64,000 nt of DNA from S5-A14a sp050908895 (GCA_050908895.1 CP171222.1:1488001-1552000), one strand, 5' to 3'; numbered from the stretch's first letter, positions 7,571 to 15,967 are shown. A program made the numbers and translations. The notes: a model not told the origin generated them from the letters alone.

Positions 7571-9568
7571 CTAAATTCTATAAATCGCCTTATTGAATTC
7601 TTTTTTTGCAAAAAAGCCATAGCTTAAACTAATTCCTATAATATAAAGTATCAAAATAACGGCAACAACACTTCCAATAATACTTATACTCATATTTTGT
7701 ACAAAATATGATAAAAATCCAGCTATACAAATCCCAATTGCAAATATACATATATCTTTCTTCTTACTTTCTCTAAAAATATCTCCATATTTGATTCCGT
7801 TGGTCATCATAATGTATATTCTTCTCTTATTTTTATACGCCCATAATTTTGCATTTAACAATCCTGCAAAAACTATAGTTGCTAACAGAGTAACACTAGC
7901 CATAATATAACTCCAAAATTGCTCCTTAAAATCTTGGGCAATTTTTAAAGCTAAATCAGCTATATTATCCACTGAAATTATATATTTTTTCATAATGTTA
8001 TTTTTCAAGCTATTATCTAACACAGCCTTATCTGAAAATATTATATTGCCACTTGACAATGTTGGAATTACGAATCCCTGAACCTTTAATTCTTTGGCAG
8101 GATTGTCTATAACAACCACTAAAGGATTTTTTAAGGACATTAAAGCATCCATATCGCCAGTGCTAGGTGCTAAAGCTCCCATTTTTCTTCCTATAAATTT
8201 ATAGTATTTTAGTTTTTCCGTTTTTACTACATCTTCGTTTATCAATAACGGCATTTGTTCTAAAGCAAATTTCTTGAGTGAGGGACTCATACTTTCAAAA
8301 GAATAGGTTACCAACTTTCCATTTGTTTTTTCTTCATTTACACCTACTCCAACAAACTCAAGCCATGATTTATCCACAATAACAAAATGATCAAATCCAG
8401 CCTCTTTTAATTCGTCAGTCATTTCTACACTTTTATCCACAACAAGAGATATACTCATGCTATTTTCTTTTTGCATTTCTGAAATAAAATTTTTTACATC
8501 TTCTAAATTTTTATCCTCATATAAATCATCTAATGTTGAAAATGACAATCTAAAAGTGTTTTTAACATTTGCCCAAGAGGAATATTCCTTCGACATTCTT
8601 TGTGCTACAGTTGCAGACAAAACAGTATTTGCTAAAACAGATACTGCAAATACAATCGCTACTAGTTTTAATATCGTTGTCATGCATTCAAATTTTTTAA
8701 TTGGTATTTCTCTGTTTGCAATGTATTTAACATTAGGAATAACAACCACAGATAATATCATACTCAAAAGCAAAATAACAACAAACGATGCCAATACGCT
8801 TACTAACGACATCTTTAATATCAATAACAAATTTTGAAAATTCTTTGTCAATAAATAATATAGCGACATAAAGAAAATCCCACACAAATATCCGATAAAC
8901 ATATTTTTAGATAGATATTCTATATCAGATGTGAAAATCCCCTGCTTACTAACTCCCGATAACAATTTGATACTTCGCTCTTTTGCTTTTACCAAAAAGT
9001 ATGAAATGAAAACCATAAGAGTTAATATGTACATCGCCATCAATGTATTTCCAATTGGATTTCCTAAGAGACTCATATATATCCTTTTAAGAGTGCTTGA
9101 ACCCTTAAAATAATTTATATTTATATCATTATTTTTCGCCCACACATCCAAGTCAGTCTTTAAATTGTCTGTTATAGCATATTCACCTGATAATGGAGTA
9201 TCCCCCATATTGTTACTGTGAATCAGCTTTCCTGACAAATTATTTGATAACCATTGAATAGTGTCATTATTTAAAACGATATTATGTGAACTTGGTTTTT
9301 TACTACCAAACCAAACAATGTTTCTTTCTTTACTAATATTTTCTGTTCCTGCTACTTCCTTGTACATCCCTCCATTATTACTATCCACAATATCATTCAG
9401 TTCTTCTATCAATATATCTTTTTTTGTCGTTGTATCAATGGTATTTAGTTCTATAATTGATTCCGAATTAAATGGCTCATATTGCTGATTTGCTTCCAAT
9501 AATTTACATGTCAGCAATAGCAAAACTACTGACATTACTACACCACAAACCCGAATTATATTCTTCAT
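7571..9568 (-). CDS. Lactococcin-972-type bacteriocin immunity/ABC permease membrane protein
   Basis: The protein has about 665 residues. One N-terminal membrane helix (after MKNIIRVCGVV) precedes a long extracellular segment (about 25-180). Three or four helices follow (about 180-340), then a second large outside loop (340-560) and three more helices. This layout and length match the bacteriocin-associated integral membrane proteins found with lactococcin 972. The start at 9568 is chosen because GGGGTGAAAAT precedes it; an earlier in-frame start would lie inside the intergenic hairpin. It lies between the bacteriocin and ATPase genes. Confidence 0.85.
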   Translation of the reverse strand: MKNIIRVCGVVMSVVLLLLTCKLLEANQQYEPFNSESIIELNTIDTTTKKDILIEELNDIVDSNNGGMYKEVAGTENISKERNIVWFGSKKPSSHNIVLNNDTIQWLSNNLSGKLIHSNNMGDTPLSGEYAITDNLKTDLDVWAKNNDININYFKGSSTLKRIYMSLLGNPIGNTLMAMYILTLMVFISYFLVKAKERSIKLLSGVSKQGIFTSDIEYLSKNMFIGYLCGIFFMSLYYLLTKNFQNLLLILKMSLVSVLASFVVILLLSMILSVVVIPNVKYIANREIPIKKFECMTTILKLVAIVFAVSVLANTVLSATVAQRMSKEYSSWANVKNTFRLSFSTLDDLYEDKNLEDVKNFISEMQKENSMSISLVVDKSVEMTDELKEAGFDHFVIVDKSWLEFVGVGVNEEKTNGKLVTYSFESMSPSLKKFALEQMPLLINEDVVKTEKLKYYKFIGRKMGALAPSTGDMDALMSLKNPLVVVIDNPAKELKVQGFVIPTLSSGNIIFSDKAVLDNSLKNNIMKKYIISVDNIADLALKIAQDFKEQFWSYIMASVTLLATIVFAGLLNAKLWAYKNKRRIYIMMTNGIKYGDIFRESKKKDICIFAIGICIAGFLSYFVQNMSISIIGSVVAVILILYIIGISLSYGFFAKKEFNKAIYRI

Positions 9569-9591
9569 ATTTTCACCCCTTTGTATACAGT

Positions 9592-9630
9592 AATTAAGGG
9601 TGTAGAGTAAGCACCCATGCACCCTTAATT
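9592..9630 (-). terminator. Intergenic hairpin between the bacteriocin and permease genes
   Basis: Perfect 11-bp arms AATTAAGGGTG (9592-9602) and CACCCTTAATT (9620-9630) are separated by 17 nt. No strong U-tract follows in the minus direction. It is more likely a partial terminator or RNA-stability element that makes the bacteriocin mRNA more abundant than that of the permease/ATPase. Confidence 0.6.
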
Positions 9631-9674
9631 TATATACGCTCTATTATCCGTATATTGTTCGTCAATGTACAATA

Positions 9675-10088
9675 CTAGTTGCACACTCTGTAGTAATATC
9701 TGTCATTACCGTTATGCTGAATAACCCAAATCTCAGCATATGATGTCTTTCCAGACGCAGTATCTATTGAACGACTAGTTTTATTATTAAGTTTAACGGT
9801 ACTTCCATGGCAACGATTAACAGTGTAATATGAACGAACTTTAGCATTCCAAAAACCATATTGCCAAGTTCCTCCCTCTGCCGGATACCTAGTAATAGGA
9901 CCATAACCTAGCCAAGCAGGACGAATCTCACCTTCTGTCATCATACCATGTGATGACTCCACTGAATATTTGCTTAAAATATCCACATTATTCGGATTAG
10001 CCTCCGCAGCAAACACTGACCCTGCATTTGCCAACAACATCAATGCCATGCAAGACACAGCAGTAAGTTTCTTTAGTCTACTTATCAT
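9675..10088 (-). CDS. Lactococcin-972-family bacteriocin precursor
   Basis: The precursor has 137 residues, with a Sec signal peptide (basic start MISRLKKL, hydrophobic core to about 26, cleavage near SVFA-AEA at 27/28). The mature part holds the family hallmark region EGGTWQYGFWNAKVRSYY, then Ser/Thr-rich strands and a C-terminal tail ending YYYRVCN. Lactococcin 972 blocks septum formation by binding lipid II; whether this relative does so is inference. Translation starts behind a strong AAGGAGG. Downstream are its permease and ATPase; upstream is an XRE regulator. Confidence 0.87.
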   Translation of the reverse strand: MISRLKKLTAVSCMALMLLANAGSVFAAEANPNNVDILSKYSVESSHGMMTEGEIRPAWLGYGPITRYPAEGGTWQYGFWNAKVRSYYTVNRCHGSTVKLNNKTSRSIDTASGKTSYAEIWVIQHNGNDRYYYRVCN

Positions 10089-10149
10089 AAAATTACCTCC
10101 TTAACAAAAACAGTATTTCATCAATTCTCACCAAACGACATTAGTCAGT

Positions 10150-10191
10150 TCAGTCTCCGTTTTTATACCTTTGAGGATTTTTATAATTCAT
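10150..10191 (-). CDS. Possible 13-residue peptide ORF with a strong ribosome site
   Basis: ATAAGGAGGCGAGGTTT lies directly before an ATG at 10191, which opens a frame encoding MNYKNPQRYKNGD and ending at TGA. It lies between the XRE regulator and the bacteriocin gene on the same strand. The ribosome site is better than those of several real genes here, so translation is plausible. It could be a leader peptide or simply a relic. No family is recognised. Confidence 0.4.
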   Translation of the reverse strand: MNYKNPQRYKNGD

Positions 10192-10238
10192 AAACCTCGC
10201 CTCCTTATATATTTAAATCACTATTCTAACTAGTGTTT

Positions 10239-10469
10239 TTAACTACAGTCGCAAGATGAACATTTATACCCACCAGTACCATCTAAATCAAAAATCTTAT
10301 ATATACAAACTCCTAAGGCATTCGCTATATCATTCGCTATCTTTAGAGTAGGTACAGTTTTTCCAGTTTCTATTTTATTTATACTCACTCTTGATATTCC
10401 TATTTTTTTACCTAATCTATGTTGAGATAACCCCAACGGTTTCCTATATTCTTCAATTCTATTATCCAA
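10239..10469 (-). CDS. XRE-family regulator with Cys-rich tail
   Basis: The protein has 76 residues. An HTH_3 domain spans about 5-60 (LSQHRLGKKIGISRVSINKI, then TVPTLKIANDIANALGV), and a short tail carries CSSCDCS, which could bind metal or sense redox state. The start is a TTG at 10469 with AAAGGGG about 7 nt upstream. It is the nearest regulator to the bacteriocin genes and on the same strand, so it is the likely controller. Two copies of AAGTTTAC (about 10469-10476 and 10498-10505) at its 5' end may be its operator. Confidence 0.78.
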   Translation of the reverse strand: MDNRIEEYRKPLGLSQHRLGKKIGISRVSINKIETGKTVPTLKIANDIANALGVCIYKIFDLDGTGGYKCSSCDCS

Positions 10470-10689
10470 AGTTTACCCCTTTTCTTTTGGTTAATATAAG
10501 TTTACTATATTATTTCTCATTTGTTAATAGTTTTTATTGTTGCCTCTAACTTTTTCGTCGGTTACACCTGATATAGTTCCTATCCCCAAATCTCATAGCG
10601 ACGTTTCGTTCTACTTGGCAGGCTCTTTTCTGATACTTAGAATGTCATCGCCCACTTCCCCATAGATACATATCCTTACAGACCGCTCA

Positions 10690-10710
10690 TTCAATTGTCA
10701 AAGAACAATT
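10690..10710 (-). other. boxA-like motif in a 393-bp gene-free stretch
   Basis: Between the divergent XRE genes (10,470-10,862) no ORF is convincing. On the minus strand the sequence reads TTGTTCTTTGACAATTGAAT, similar to boxA/leader motifs preceding Firmicute rRNA genes. About 150 nt of moderately GC-rich sequence follows toward the 10,469 gene. It may be part of a non-coding transcript. This rests on motif resemblance only. Confidence 0.25.
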
Positions 10711-10792
10711 TTCTTTATGTCTGTATAATATTGTATTTTTGTTCCTATTCCCGTATGTCCTAAATCTTGGAATATCGGTTTTTGTTCCCACT

Positions 10793-10824
10793 TTTCCACG
10801 ATTGTGGAAATGGTATGGTATAAT
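10793..10824 (+). promoter_or_regulatory. Promoter and palindromic operator of the XRE gene at 10,863
   Basis: TTTCCAC (10793-10799), a 4-nt spacer and GTGGAAA (10804-10810) form a perfect palindrome. A TATAAT -10 box lies at 10819-10824, so the palindrome covers the -35 region. This is a typical autorepression layout for the XRE gene whose ribosome site (AAGGAGG) follows at about 10,848. Confidence 0.7.
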
Positions 10825-10862
10825 ATTTATAAGAATATCTTGTATCAAGGAGGTTATCTGTT

Positions 10863-11669
10863 ATGAAGTGTAAAATAACCTTACAGGAACGCTTAAAAGA
10901 TTTAAGAGTTGCACATAATCTAAATTTAGAGGAATTAGCTAAGCTAACAGGTATTTCAAAATCCGCTTTAGGTAACTATGAGAATGATGATTATAAAGAA
11001 ATAAATCATGGGAATTTAGTTACACTTGCACAGTTTTATAATGTTTCTACCGATTACTTACTTTGTCTTACAGAAAACAAAAATCACCCAAATACAGATT
11101 TAACTAATCTACACTTGAGTGATAATATGATTGATTTATTGCTAAGTGGTTCTATCAATAACCGTTTACTTTGTGAAATTGCTACACATGATAAGTTTAA
11201 GGAACTTATGGCTGATACGGAGATTTTTGTTGACGGTATTGCTACTAAACGATTTAATGACTTAAATTCTTCTCTTGAAACAGTAAGGTCTGAAATCCTA
11301 AATCAGAATCCCAATGTATCTAATGACCATACTTTGAGAACTCTATCGGCTGCTCAAGTAGGCGAAGAAGATTTCTTTTGTCATATTACCCATAAAGCAT
11401 GGGATAGTATTATAAAAGATATTCGTAAAAATCATGAACAGGATATTGATAGTATTCCTGAAGATGATAATACCTTATCATTACAGAAAATTCGTCAGAT
11501 TATGATTTCTTCCGGAAGTAGCATAGATAAATTCATTGAGATTTTCTGTAATTCTTTTCAACTAAAGTATAAAAGGTTATCTGAAGATGAAAAGGAATTT
11601 TTAAGAAAACTATTTAAGAAATCTCCCATCATTAAAAACTCCGGTATTAACTTTAGGCGAAAAAAATAA
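10863..11669 (+). CDS. XRE-family transcriptional regulator, long form
   Basis: The protein has 268 residues with an N-terminal HTH_3 domain (about 6-62: LQERLKDLRVAHNLNLEELA, then TGISKSALGNYE). The remaining ~200 residues are helical and not recognised. It is the only plus-strand non-IS gene in this area. The ATG at 10863 follows AAGGAGG by 9 nt, and a palindrome overlaps its promoter. Such long XRE proteins often repress excision or transfer genes of integrative elements; its target here is unknown. Confidence 0.8.
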   Translation: MKCKITLQERLKDLRVAHNLNLEELAKLTGISKSALGNYENDDYKEINHGNLVTLAQFYNVSTDYLLCLTENKNHPNTDLTNLHLSDNMIDLLLSGSINNRLLCEIATHDKFKELMADTEIFVDGIATKRFNDLNSSLETVRSEILNQNPNVSNDHTLRTLSAAQVGEEDFFCHITHKAWDSIIKDIRKNHEQDIDSIPEDDNTLSLQKIRQIMISSGSSIDKFIEIFCNSFQLKYKRLSEDEKEFLRKLFKKSPIIKNSGINFRRKK

Positions 11670-11705
11670 AACCACCTAATATATAATTAAGTGATTTTAC
11701 AGTTG

Positions 11706-11915
11706 TTATTCTGTATCCTTTACGATTTCAACTACATCATTGAGGGTACAGTCTAACGCTAAACATATTTTTTCTAAAGAATCAAGATTTACATAAGTAT
11801 CCTTGCTCATTCTTGAAACTATATTACTTGTTATATTGGCAGCCCTTTTCAAGTCCTCTTTATTCATCTTTTTTTCAACTAATAAGTGCCATAAGGGTTT
11901 ATAGCTAAGAGCCAT
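11706..11915 (-). CDS. Small Cro/CI-type HTH regulator
   Basis: The protein has 69 residues and is almost entirely an HTH domain (PLWHLLVEKKMNKEDLKRA, then NITSNIVSRMSKD; VNLDSLEKICLALDCTLND). It is convergent with the XRE gene at 10,863, with 36 bp between their stops. A strong ribosome site (AGGAGG) precedes the ATG at 11915, and an inverted repeat flanks its promoter. It is probably autoregulated. Its target beyond itself is not evident. Confidence 0.85.
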   Translation of the reverse strand: MALSYKPLWHLLVEKKMNKEDLKRAANITSNIVSRMSKDTYVNLDSLEKICLALDCTLNDVVEIVKDTE

Positions 11916-11926
11916 AGTTTACCTCC

Positions 11927-11972
11927 TTTACAGTAGTTTTATATTTGTTATTATAACACAAACCACTGTAAA
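11927..11972 (-). promoter_or_regulatory. Operator half-sites and promoter of the small HTH gene
   Basis: TTTACAGTAGTTT (11927-11939) and AAACCACTGTAAA (11960-11972) form 13-bp inverted arms with one mismatch. A TATAAT -10 lies between them on the minus strand (about 11950-11955). The paired sites would allow a looped or dimeric repressor to close the promoter. Confidence 0.65.
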
Positions 11973-11995
11973 AATCCTCTATATCAACTTATTAG

Positions 11996-12745
11996 TTATG
12001 TTCGCATTAGTATTTTTTGAGATAGTCCTGTTTTCAATGCTTTTCGCCGTACCACTTCGGACTGTCCAACATCGGCAGGACGCCAAGGGACATCGAGGTC
12101 ATGAAGTGCAATCAGTTTGTTTTGTACATTCGTGCCGGCTCCCATTTTCTGAGTAGAACCAAGTAATATCCTCACATCTCCTTTACGCACCTTTGCAAAG
12201 AGTTCGTCCTTTTGTTTATCGGAATTCGCTTCGTGGATAAAGGCGATTTCTTCTTTTGGTATTCCCATTGCTACAAGTTTTTCTCTAATATCATCATAGA
12301 TGTTAAATTCTCCATCGCCTTTTGGTGTAGACATATCAGAAAATAGTAGCTGTGTTGACTTATCTTCTTTTGTCTTATCCCATATACTAAAGACATTTTT
12401 CACACAGACATTGACCTTACTGTCAGGATTGTCAGGTAGCAGAGGATTAATTAAACGCTGATCTAAGGCAAGTTTTTTACCATCATTAGTAATTTTTAGC
12501 ATATTATCTTCGTCAGGCTCTACCACCCTATTTCTCACATCATCTGCTCTTTCAGAAAGGCTCTTTAGAATTTCCTTTTGCTCCTCACTTGGCAAGGTCT
12601 TAATTACTTCATAATGTGCCTCAGGTGTTGGAAGATTTAACATATCCGCTGTTTGAATGTCAGCGACTTCCTTAAACATAGACATTAGTTCAGGCAAGTT
12701 ATAGAACTTGGAAAATCTTGTCTTTACTCTGTATCCTGTTCCCTC
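11996..12745 (-). pseudogene. C-terminal SNF2 helicase fragment of the polyvalent protein
   Basis: The reading frame runs from the transposon junction (PEGTGYRVKTRFSKFYNLPEL...) through the second helicase lobe, with motif V/VI region VRILLGSTQKMGAGTNVQNK and LDVPWRPADV. After about 12,067 the sequence no longer resembles the family (normally QREGRxxRQGN) and stops 23 codons later. It is the continuation of the large gene ending at 19,671, separated from it by the Tn4451-like element. The missing C-terminus points to a further rearrangement at ~12,067. Confidence 0.85.
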
Positions 12746-12758
12746 GGGATTGAGTTTG

Positions 12759-12947
12759 TCAAGATGATTTCTGTAACTTTTCTAAATTTGAAGATTTATC
12801 TGCCGAGAAATCGCCTAATACTTCGTGCTTACATATCTCTTGAAACACCGTATCTAAAGGCTTTTCTGCACTTTCCGATTTTTTCACATTCACAATAAAA
12901 TTTGTTTTGCCTATGCGGGTTGAATATGAAAAATGCTTCTCTTTCAT
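12759..12947 (-). CDS. tnpW: TnpW-family transposon protein
   Basis: The protein has 62 residues with the TnpW core STRIGKTNFIVNVKKSES, then EKPLDTVFQEICKHEVLGDF. It is the last gene of the element, ending 14 bp from the junction. Its molecular function is unknown. A hairpin (12982-12990 with 12997-13005) lies just upstream of its ribosome site (AGGAGG). A second TnpW lies at 28,940-29,110. Confidence 0.82.
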   Translation of the reverse strand: MKEKHFSYSTRIGKTNFIVNVKKSESAEKPLDTVFQEICKHEVLGDFSADKSSNLEKLQKSS

Positions 12948-13071
12948 ATAGTTCGTTCCTCCTTTTGCTAAATTTGATTATGGGGTATTCATTTTAGAAC
13001 ACCCCACAAAAAATAAAATATTCACTCCAACATACCAAGAAGTCATAAAGTTACAAGTATAATGGAAATGG

Positions 13072-14337
13072 TTATATTTCCATATCTCGCTTCTTTCTTC
13101 GTGCCTTGATACGCTCCTGTCTTGCTTTTTCCCTTGCTTCTTTTTCGGCTCGTTCCTGTGCTTCCTTAAAAGAAAAAAGCTGCTTCACTTTTTCTGTAAA
13201 AAGTTTAGCAACTTCGGGGAAATGCTCCAACGCTTGAAGAAATGGTCTGCATTTTTCTTTTAGTTCGTTGTATCTGTTTCTCATATTTTCAAGTGCGTTG
13301 GTACTGTCATAATATTTCTGTTGATAGTATCGGAGATTATCCTGCAAATTTCCAATTTCTCCTCGGCTTGTAACTCCCTCCTTTGCAAGTTCGGTCAGTT
13401 CTGCATAATCTTCTTTGGATATTGCCATCTTGCCGGTAAAAGTTTTCTGCCCCATATTGTCAATCTCGTATAAGGTTTTGGAGATTTTGTGAGTTGATTT
13501 ATACTTTACCTGCTCTTTTTGAATACACTCCTCTAACTTTTCTAAACGCTGTTTGTCCTGCTTTATTTGATATTGCAGGGAAGTCAAATGCTCTGCGATG
13601 CTTCCGTATTCTCCACGCTGAAATCCTTTAAAGCCTTGCTGTGTCATATGCTCAAACAACTCGTCTTGCAGAATACTGTATGAGGCTCGAAACATCGGTT
13701 TTCCATTCTTCCTAAGAAGTGGCTTGCCTTTTTCATCAACCAGCGGAATGTCTGATTTCCATTTCTTTGAGTGGCTGATCTGATTGACAACTTCTTTGAC
13801 CGTACCACGAAGTTTTTCATCTTTACAACGCTTACTCCACAAGATTTCTTTTTCCACCACAGGCAAAACCATAGCGTGAAGATGATAGTGGTAAACATCT
13901 CTTCCCAAGTCCTCCGTTGCCGCCAAATTGATTTCATCAGCGTGCATAACTGCCGAGATAACATTGTCAGCACCGAATTTTTCTTCGATAAAATGGAACG
14001 CTTCTTCATAAAACTGCTTCGCATATTCATAGCCACCGTTACGCTCAAAATACATTGTGTTCACATCAATCACAATCTCATTGAAAAGGGTATCGTCTTT
14101 TCTCAATCCTCGTAGCGATACTTTTCCGTCCTGTTCCATCTGCTGTAATTGTTGCATATAGGTCGGGGCAGTCGGCTCTTTGAAATGCACATTAAAGGGT
14201 ATTCGTTCCATAACCACATTCATATTTTCATAGCTTCCATTCTTGCGTTCGTTGTGTCTTTCTGCTTGACTTACATCAGAAGCGGTGTACCTTTCCACCC
14301 TTGCACAACTCATATCTGCCTTGCTGTTTTTTGCCAT
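13072..14337 (-). CDS. MobV (Mob_Pre) family relaxase, TnpZ-like
   Basis: The protein has about 421 residues. The relaxase domain (1-220) begins MAKNSKADMSCARVERYTAS and carries the metal-binding triad region DVYHYHLHAMVLPVVEKE. A long coiled coil (about 255-400) follows, ending in a basic tail. The start at 14337 follows AAAGGAGATTCAAA; the longer frame lacks the conserved beginning. It would act on the nearby candidate oriT (14,372-14,395) to mobilise the excised circle with helper conjugation functions. Confidence 0.9.
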   Translation of the reverse strand: MAKNSKADMSCARVERYTASDVSQAERHNERKNGSYENMNVVMERIPFNVHFKEPTAPTYMQQLQQMEQDGKVSLRGLRKDDTLFNEIVIDVNTMYFERNGGYEYAKQFYEEAFHFIEEKFGADNVISAVMHADEINLAATEDLGRDVYHYHLHAMVLPVVEKEILWSKRCKDEKLRGTVKEVVNQISHSKKWKSDIPLVDEKGKPLLRKNGKPMFRASYSILQDELFEHMTQQGFKGFQRGEYGSIAEHLTSLQYQIKQDKQRLEKLEECIQKEQVKYKSTHKISKTLYEIDNMGQKTFTGKMAISKEDYAELTELAKEGVTSRGEIGNLQDNLRYYQQKYYDSTNALENMRNRYNELKEKCRPFLQALEHFPEVAKLFTEKVKQLFSFKEAQERAEKEAREKARQERIKARRKKRDMEI

Positions 14338-14371
14338 TTTGAATCTCCTTTCTTGGCAGGGCGAAGCCATT

Positions 14372-14395
14372 ACACAACATTCTTTGAATGTGTGT
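14372..14395 (-). other. Candidate oriT hairpin of the MobV relaxase
   Basis: ACACAACATTC (14372-14382) and GAATGTGTGT (14386-14395) pair with a single bulged A and a 3-nt loop. On the minus strand the sequence contains GTGTAA after the hairpin, reminiscent of the GTG-TTA nick region of MobV origins. It lies 35 bp upstream of the relaxase start. The hairpin is seen; the nick is inferred. Confidence 0.5.
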
Positions 14396-14518
14396 AAACC
14401 CACTATGACACTTTCAGACTTCGTCTGCAAAGATGTCGTGGGCAAGGCTGTTCCCCCTTGACCTCCTTAGATACCTCAATCATAAAATCAGACTGTCCCA
14501 TCAGCAGACAGCCTAAAT

Positions 14519-15541
14519 TTATTCTTTCGGTATTTCGCCCGCCGGCAAAGACCAGTACCACAGAAAGCCTTTCTTTTCCGAGATAACACCGGCTTTCTTC
14601 TTTGCCTTTTTGACGGTAGATTTCTTGAACCCTGCGGCTTCTAATTTTTCTTCGCAATCCGCAGAAAGCATTTCTCCGTCTTTGAGCATTTCCTCAATAA
14701 ATTCTTTCGCCTTGATTTCCTTTTCATTCGGTCTGCCCATTTTAGGAGCAAGGGATTGGAATGCCTGCTCTGCTGTCATTTCCATTTCAGAAATAAAGTT
14801 CACTCCTTTTTCTGCGACCTCAAACAGAATTGCCGAACCGGTAGGAGCAAGGTTAGATTTTACCTGCACCATATATCTTTCCGCCGGTGCTTCTTTGTTC
14901 GGTGTGCGTGTGATTGCAAGAATACTTCTTGCAGCACCCGCAATGTCAATCAAACCATTGGTACGATAAAGGGGATTGGTGTCTTTCATCTTGTTCATAT
15001 GAGTGATAATCACAATCGCACAGCCGGTATCTTTGGCTACTGCTATCAGATGATTAAACTCTGCTCGTGTTTCGTTGGCATTGTTCATTGAGCAACCCTC
15101 TCCGATATAGGAACTCATCGGGTCAAGAATGAGAAGTTTTGCGTGGTACTTTTCGATTGCTTCAGCAATGCGGTTATCTCCAAAGGATAAAGATTTTTCA
15201 TCTTCCTTGATGGAGATAAGGTTTTCTCCGTTCCCACCGGCAGAATTAAATCGGGGTACTACCGCATCGTCTGCGTCATCTTCCGTTGTCTGATAGATGA
15301 TAGTCATAGGCTCGGTTTTTTCTTCGTCAGTAAAAGGAAGTGCTTCTCCCTTTGAGAGCAAGGCGGCGATTGATAACATCAACTTGCTTTTCCCATCACC
15401 GGGATCGCCTTGCAACAGCGTAACCTTGCCAAACAGAATATACGGATACCACAACCATTTCACTTCTTTCGGTTCGATTTCACTTGCCTTGATAATTTCA
15501 AGAGGTACAGTTACATTCATTTCATTTTCAATCATTTTCAT
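14519..15541 (-). CDS. RepA/RecA-like AAA ATPase (TnpY-like)
   Basis: The protein has 340 residues. The Walker A is LLQGDPGDGKSKLML (about 39-53), followed by TTEDDADD and a Walker B region AKLLILDPMSSYIGEG, then VIITHMNK. This is the hexameric RepA/KaiC-like helicase fold. The C-terminal part is a small winged-helix-like region (AAGFKKSTVKKAKKKAGV). It overlaps the preceding Cys-rich gene by 14 bp, so the two are translationally coupled. In Tn4451 relatives the homologue is tnpY; its role in transfer or replication is not settled. Confidence 0.82.
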   Translation of the reverse strand: MKMIENEMNVTVPLEIIKASEIEPKEVKWLWYPYILFGKVTLLQGDPGDGKSKLMLSIAALLSKGEALPFTDEEKTEPMTIIYQTTEDDADDAVVPRFNSAGGNGENLISIKEDEKSLSFGDNRIAEAIEKYHAKLLILDPMSSYIGEGCSMNNANETRAEFNHLIAVAKDTGCAIVIITHMNKMKDTNPLYRTNGLIDIAGAARSILAITRTPNKEAPAERYMVQVKSNLAPTGSAILFEVAEKGVNFISEMEMTAEQAFQSLAPKMGRPNEKEIKAKEFIEEMLKDGEMLSADCEEKLEAAGFKKSTVKKAKKKAGVISEKKGFLWYWSLPAGEIPKE

Positions 15542-15713
15542 AGTTCTTTATTCTCCTTTTCGATAAATATTTCGGGCAGTAAACCACAACACAACGGAAG
15601 CTCTGCTTACAGTCATTACTGCATTTTCTGCAAAGCTCGTTGTAGGTAATGCGATTTCTTTCGTTCAGAAACAACGCCCACTCTTGTTTCCGCTTCTTGC
15701 TCATTCTCGGCAT
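15528..15713 (-). CDS. Small Cys-rich protein of the transposon
   Basis: The protein has 61 residues starting MPRMSKKRKQEWALFLNE, with a cysteine cluster (CRKCSNDCKQSFRC, then YCPKY) likely to bind zinc. The start at 15713 is preferred because GGAGGATTGATTGCT precedes it. Its stop overlaps the start of the ATPase gene. Function is unknown; similar small basic zinc proteins precede the ATPase in related elements. Confidence 0.65.
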   Translation of the reverse strand: MPRMSKKRKQEWALFLNERNRITYNELCRKCSNDCKQSFRCVVVYCPKYLSKRRIKNYEND

Positions 15714-15892
15714 AGCAATCAATCCTCCTTTCCTGCCGAAAATATAAAAAACCACAGGGAAGATACATTAAGCCTTGTTTGTGTCATTTCTCGGGGCGTA
15801 AATCGGGGTAAATATCCCTTTTTAAGCCTTTCAAAAAATCACATAAGGTATTTGTACTAACCTGTGGTTATGTAATGAATTGTAGGTTTTGG

Positions 15893-15926
15893 GTAACAAA
15901 AAACACCGTATTGCTACGATGTTTTT
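15893..15926 (-). terminator. Rho-independent terminator after the zinc-ribbon gene
   Basis: AAAACACCGTA and TACGATGTTTT pair around TTGC, with A/T runs on both sides, so it could work in both directions. It follows the small zinc-ribbon gene in the minus direction. The 212-bp gap around it otherwise contains the distant complementary pair AACCACAGG/CCTGTGGTT (near 15,751 and 15,861) and no ORF. Confidence 0.65.
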
Positions 15927-15967
15927 TCGTTGTTCATATTCTGTTTGAGATGCTGAAAACTGAGATT

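Noticed and set aside
14403..14657. An 84-codon minus-strand ORF between the MobV and ATPase genes
   Set aside because: It overlaps the ATPase gene end and the oriT region, has no ribosome site and resembles nothing.
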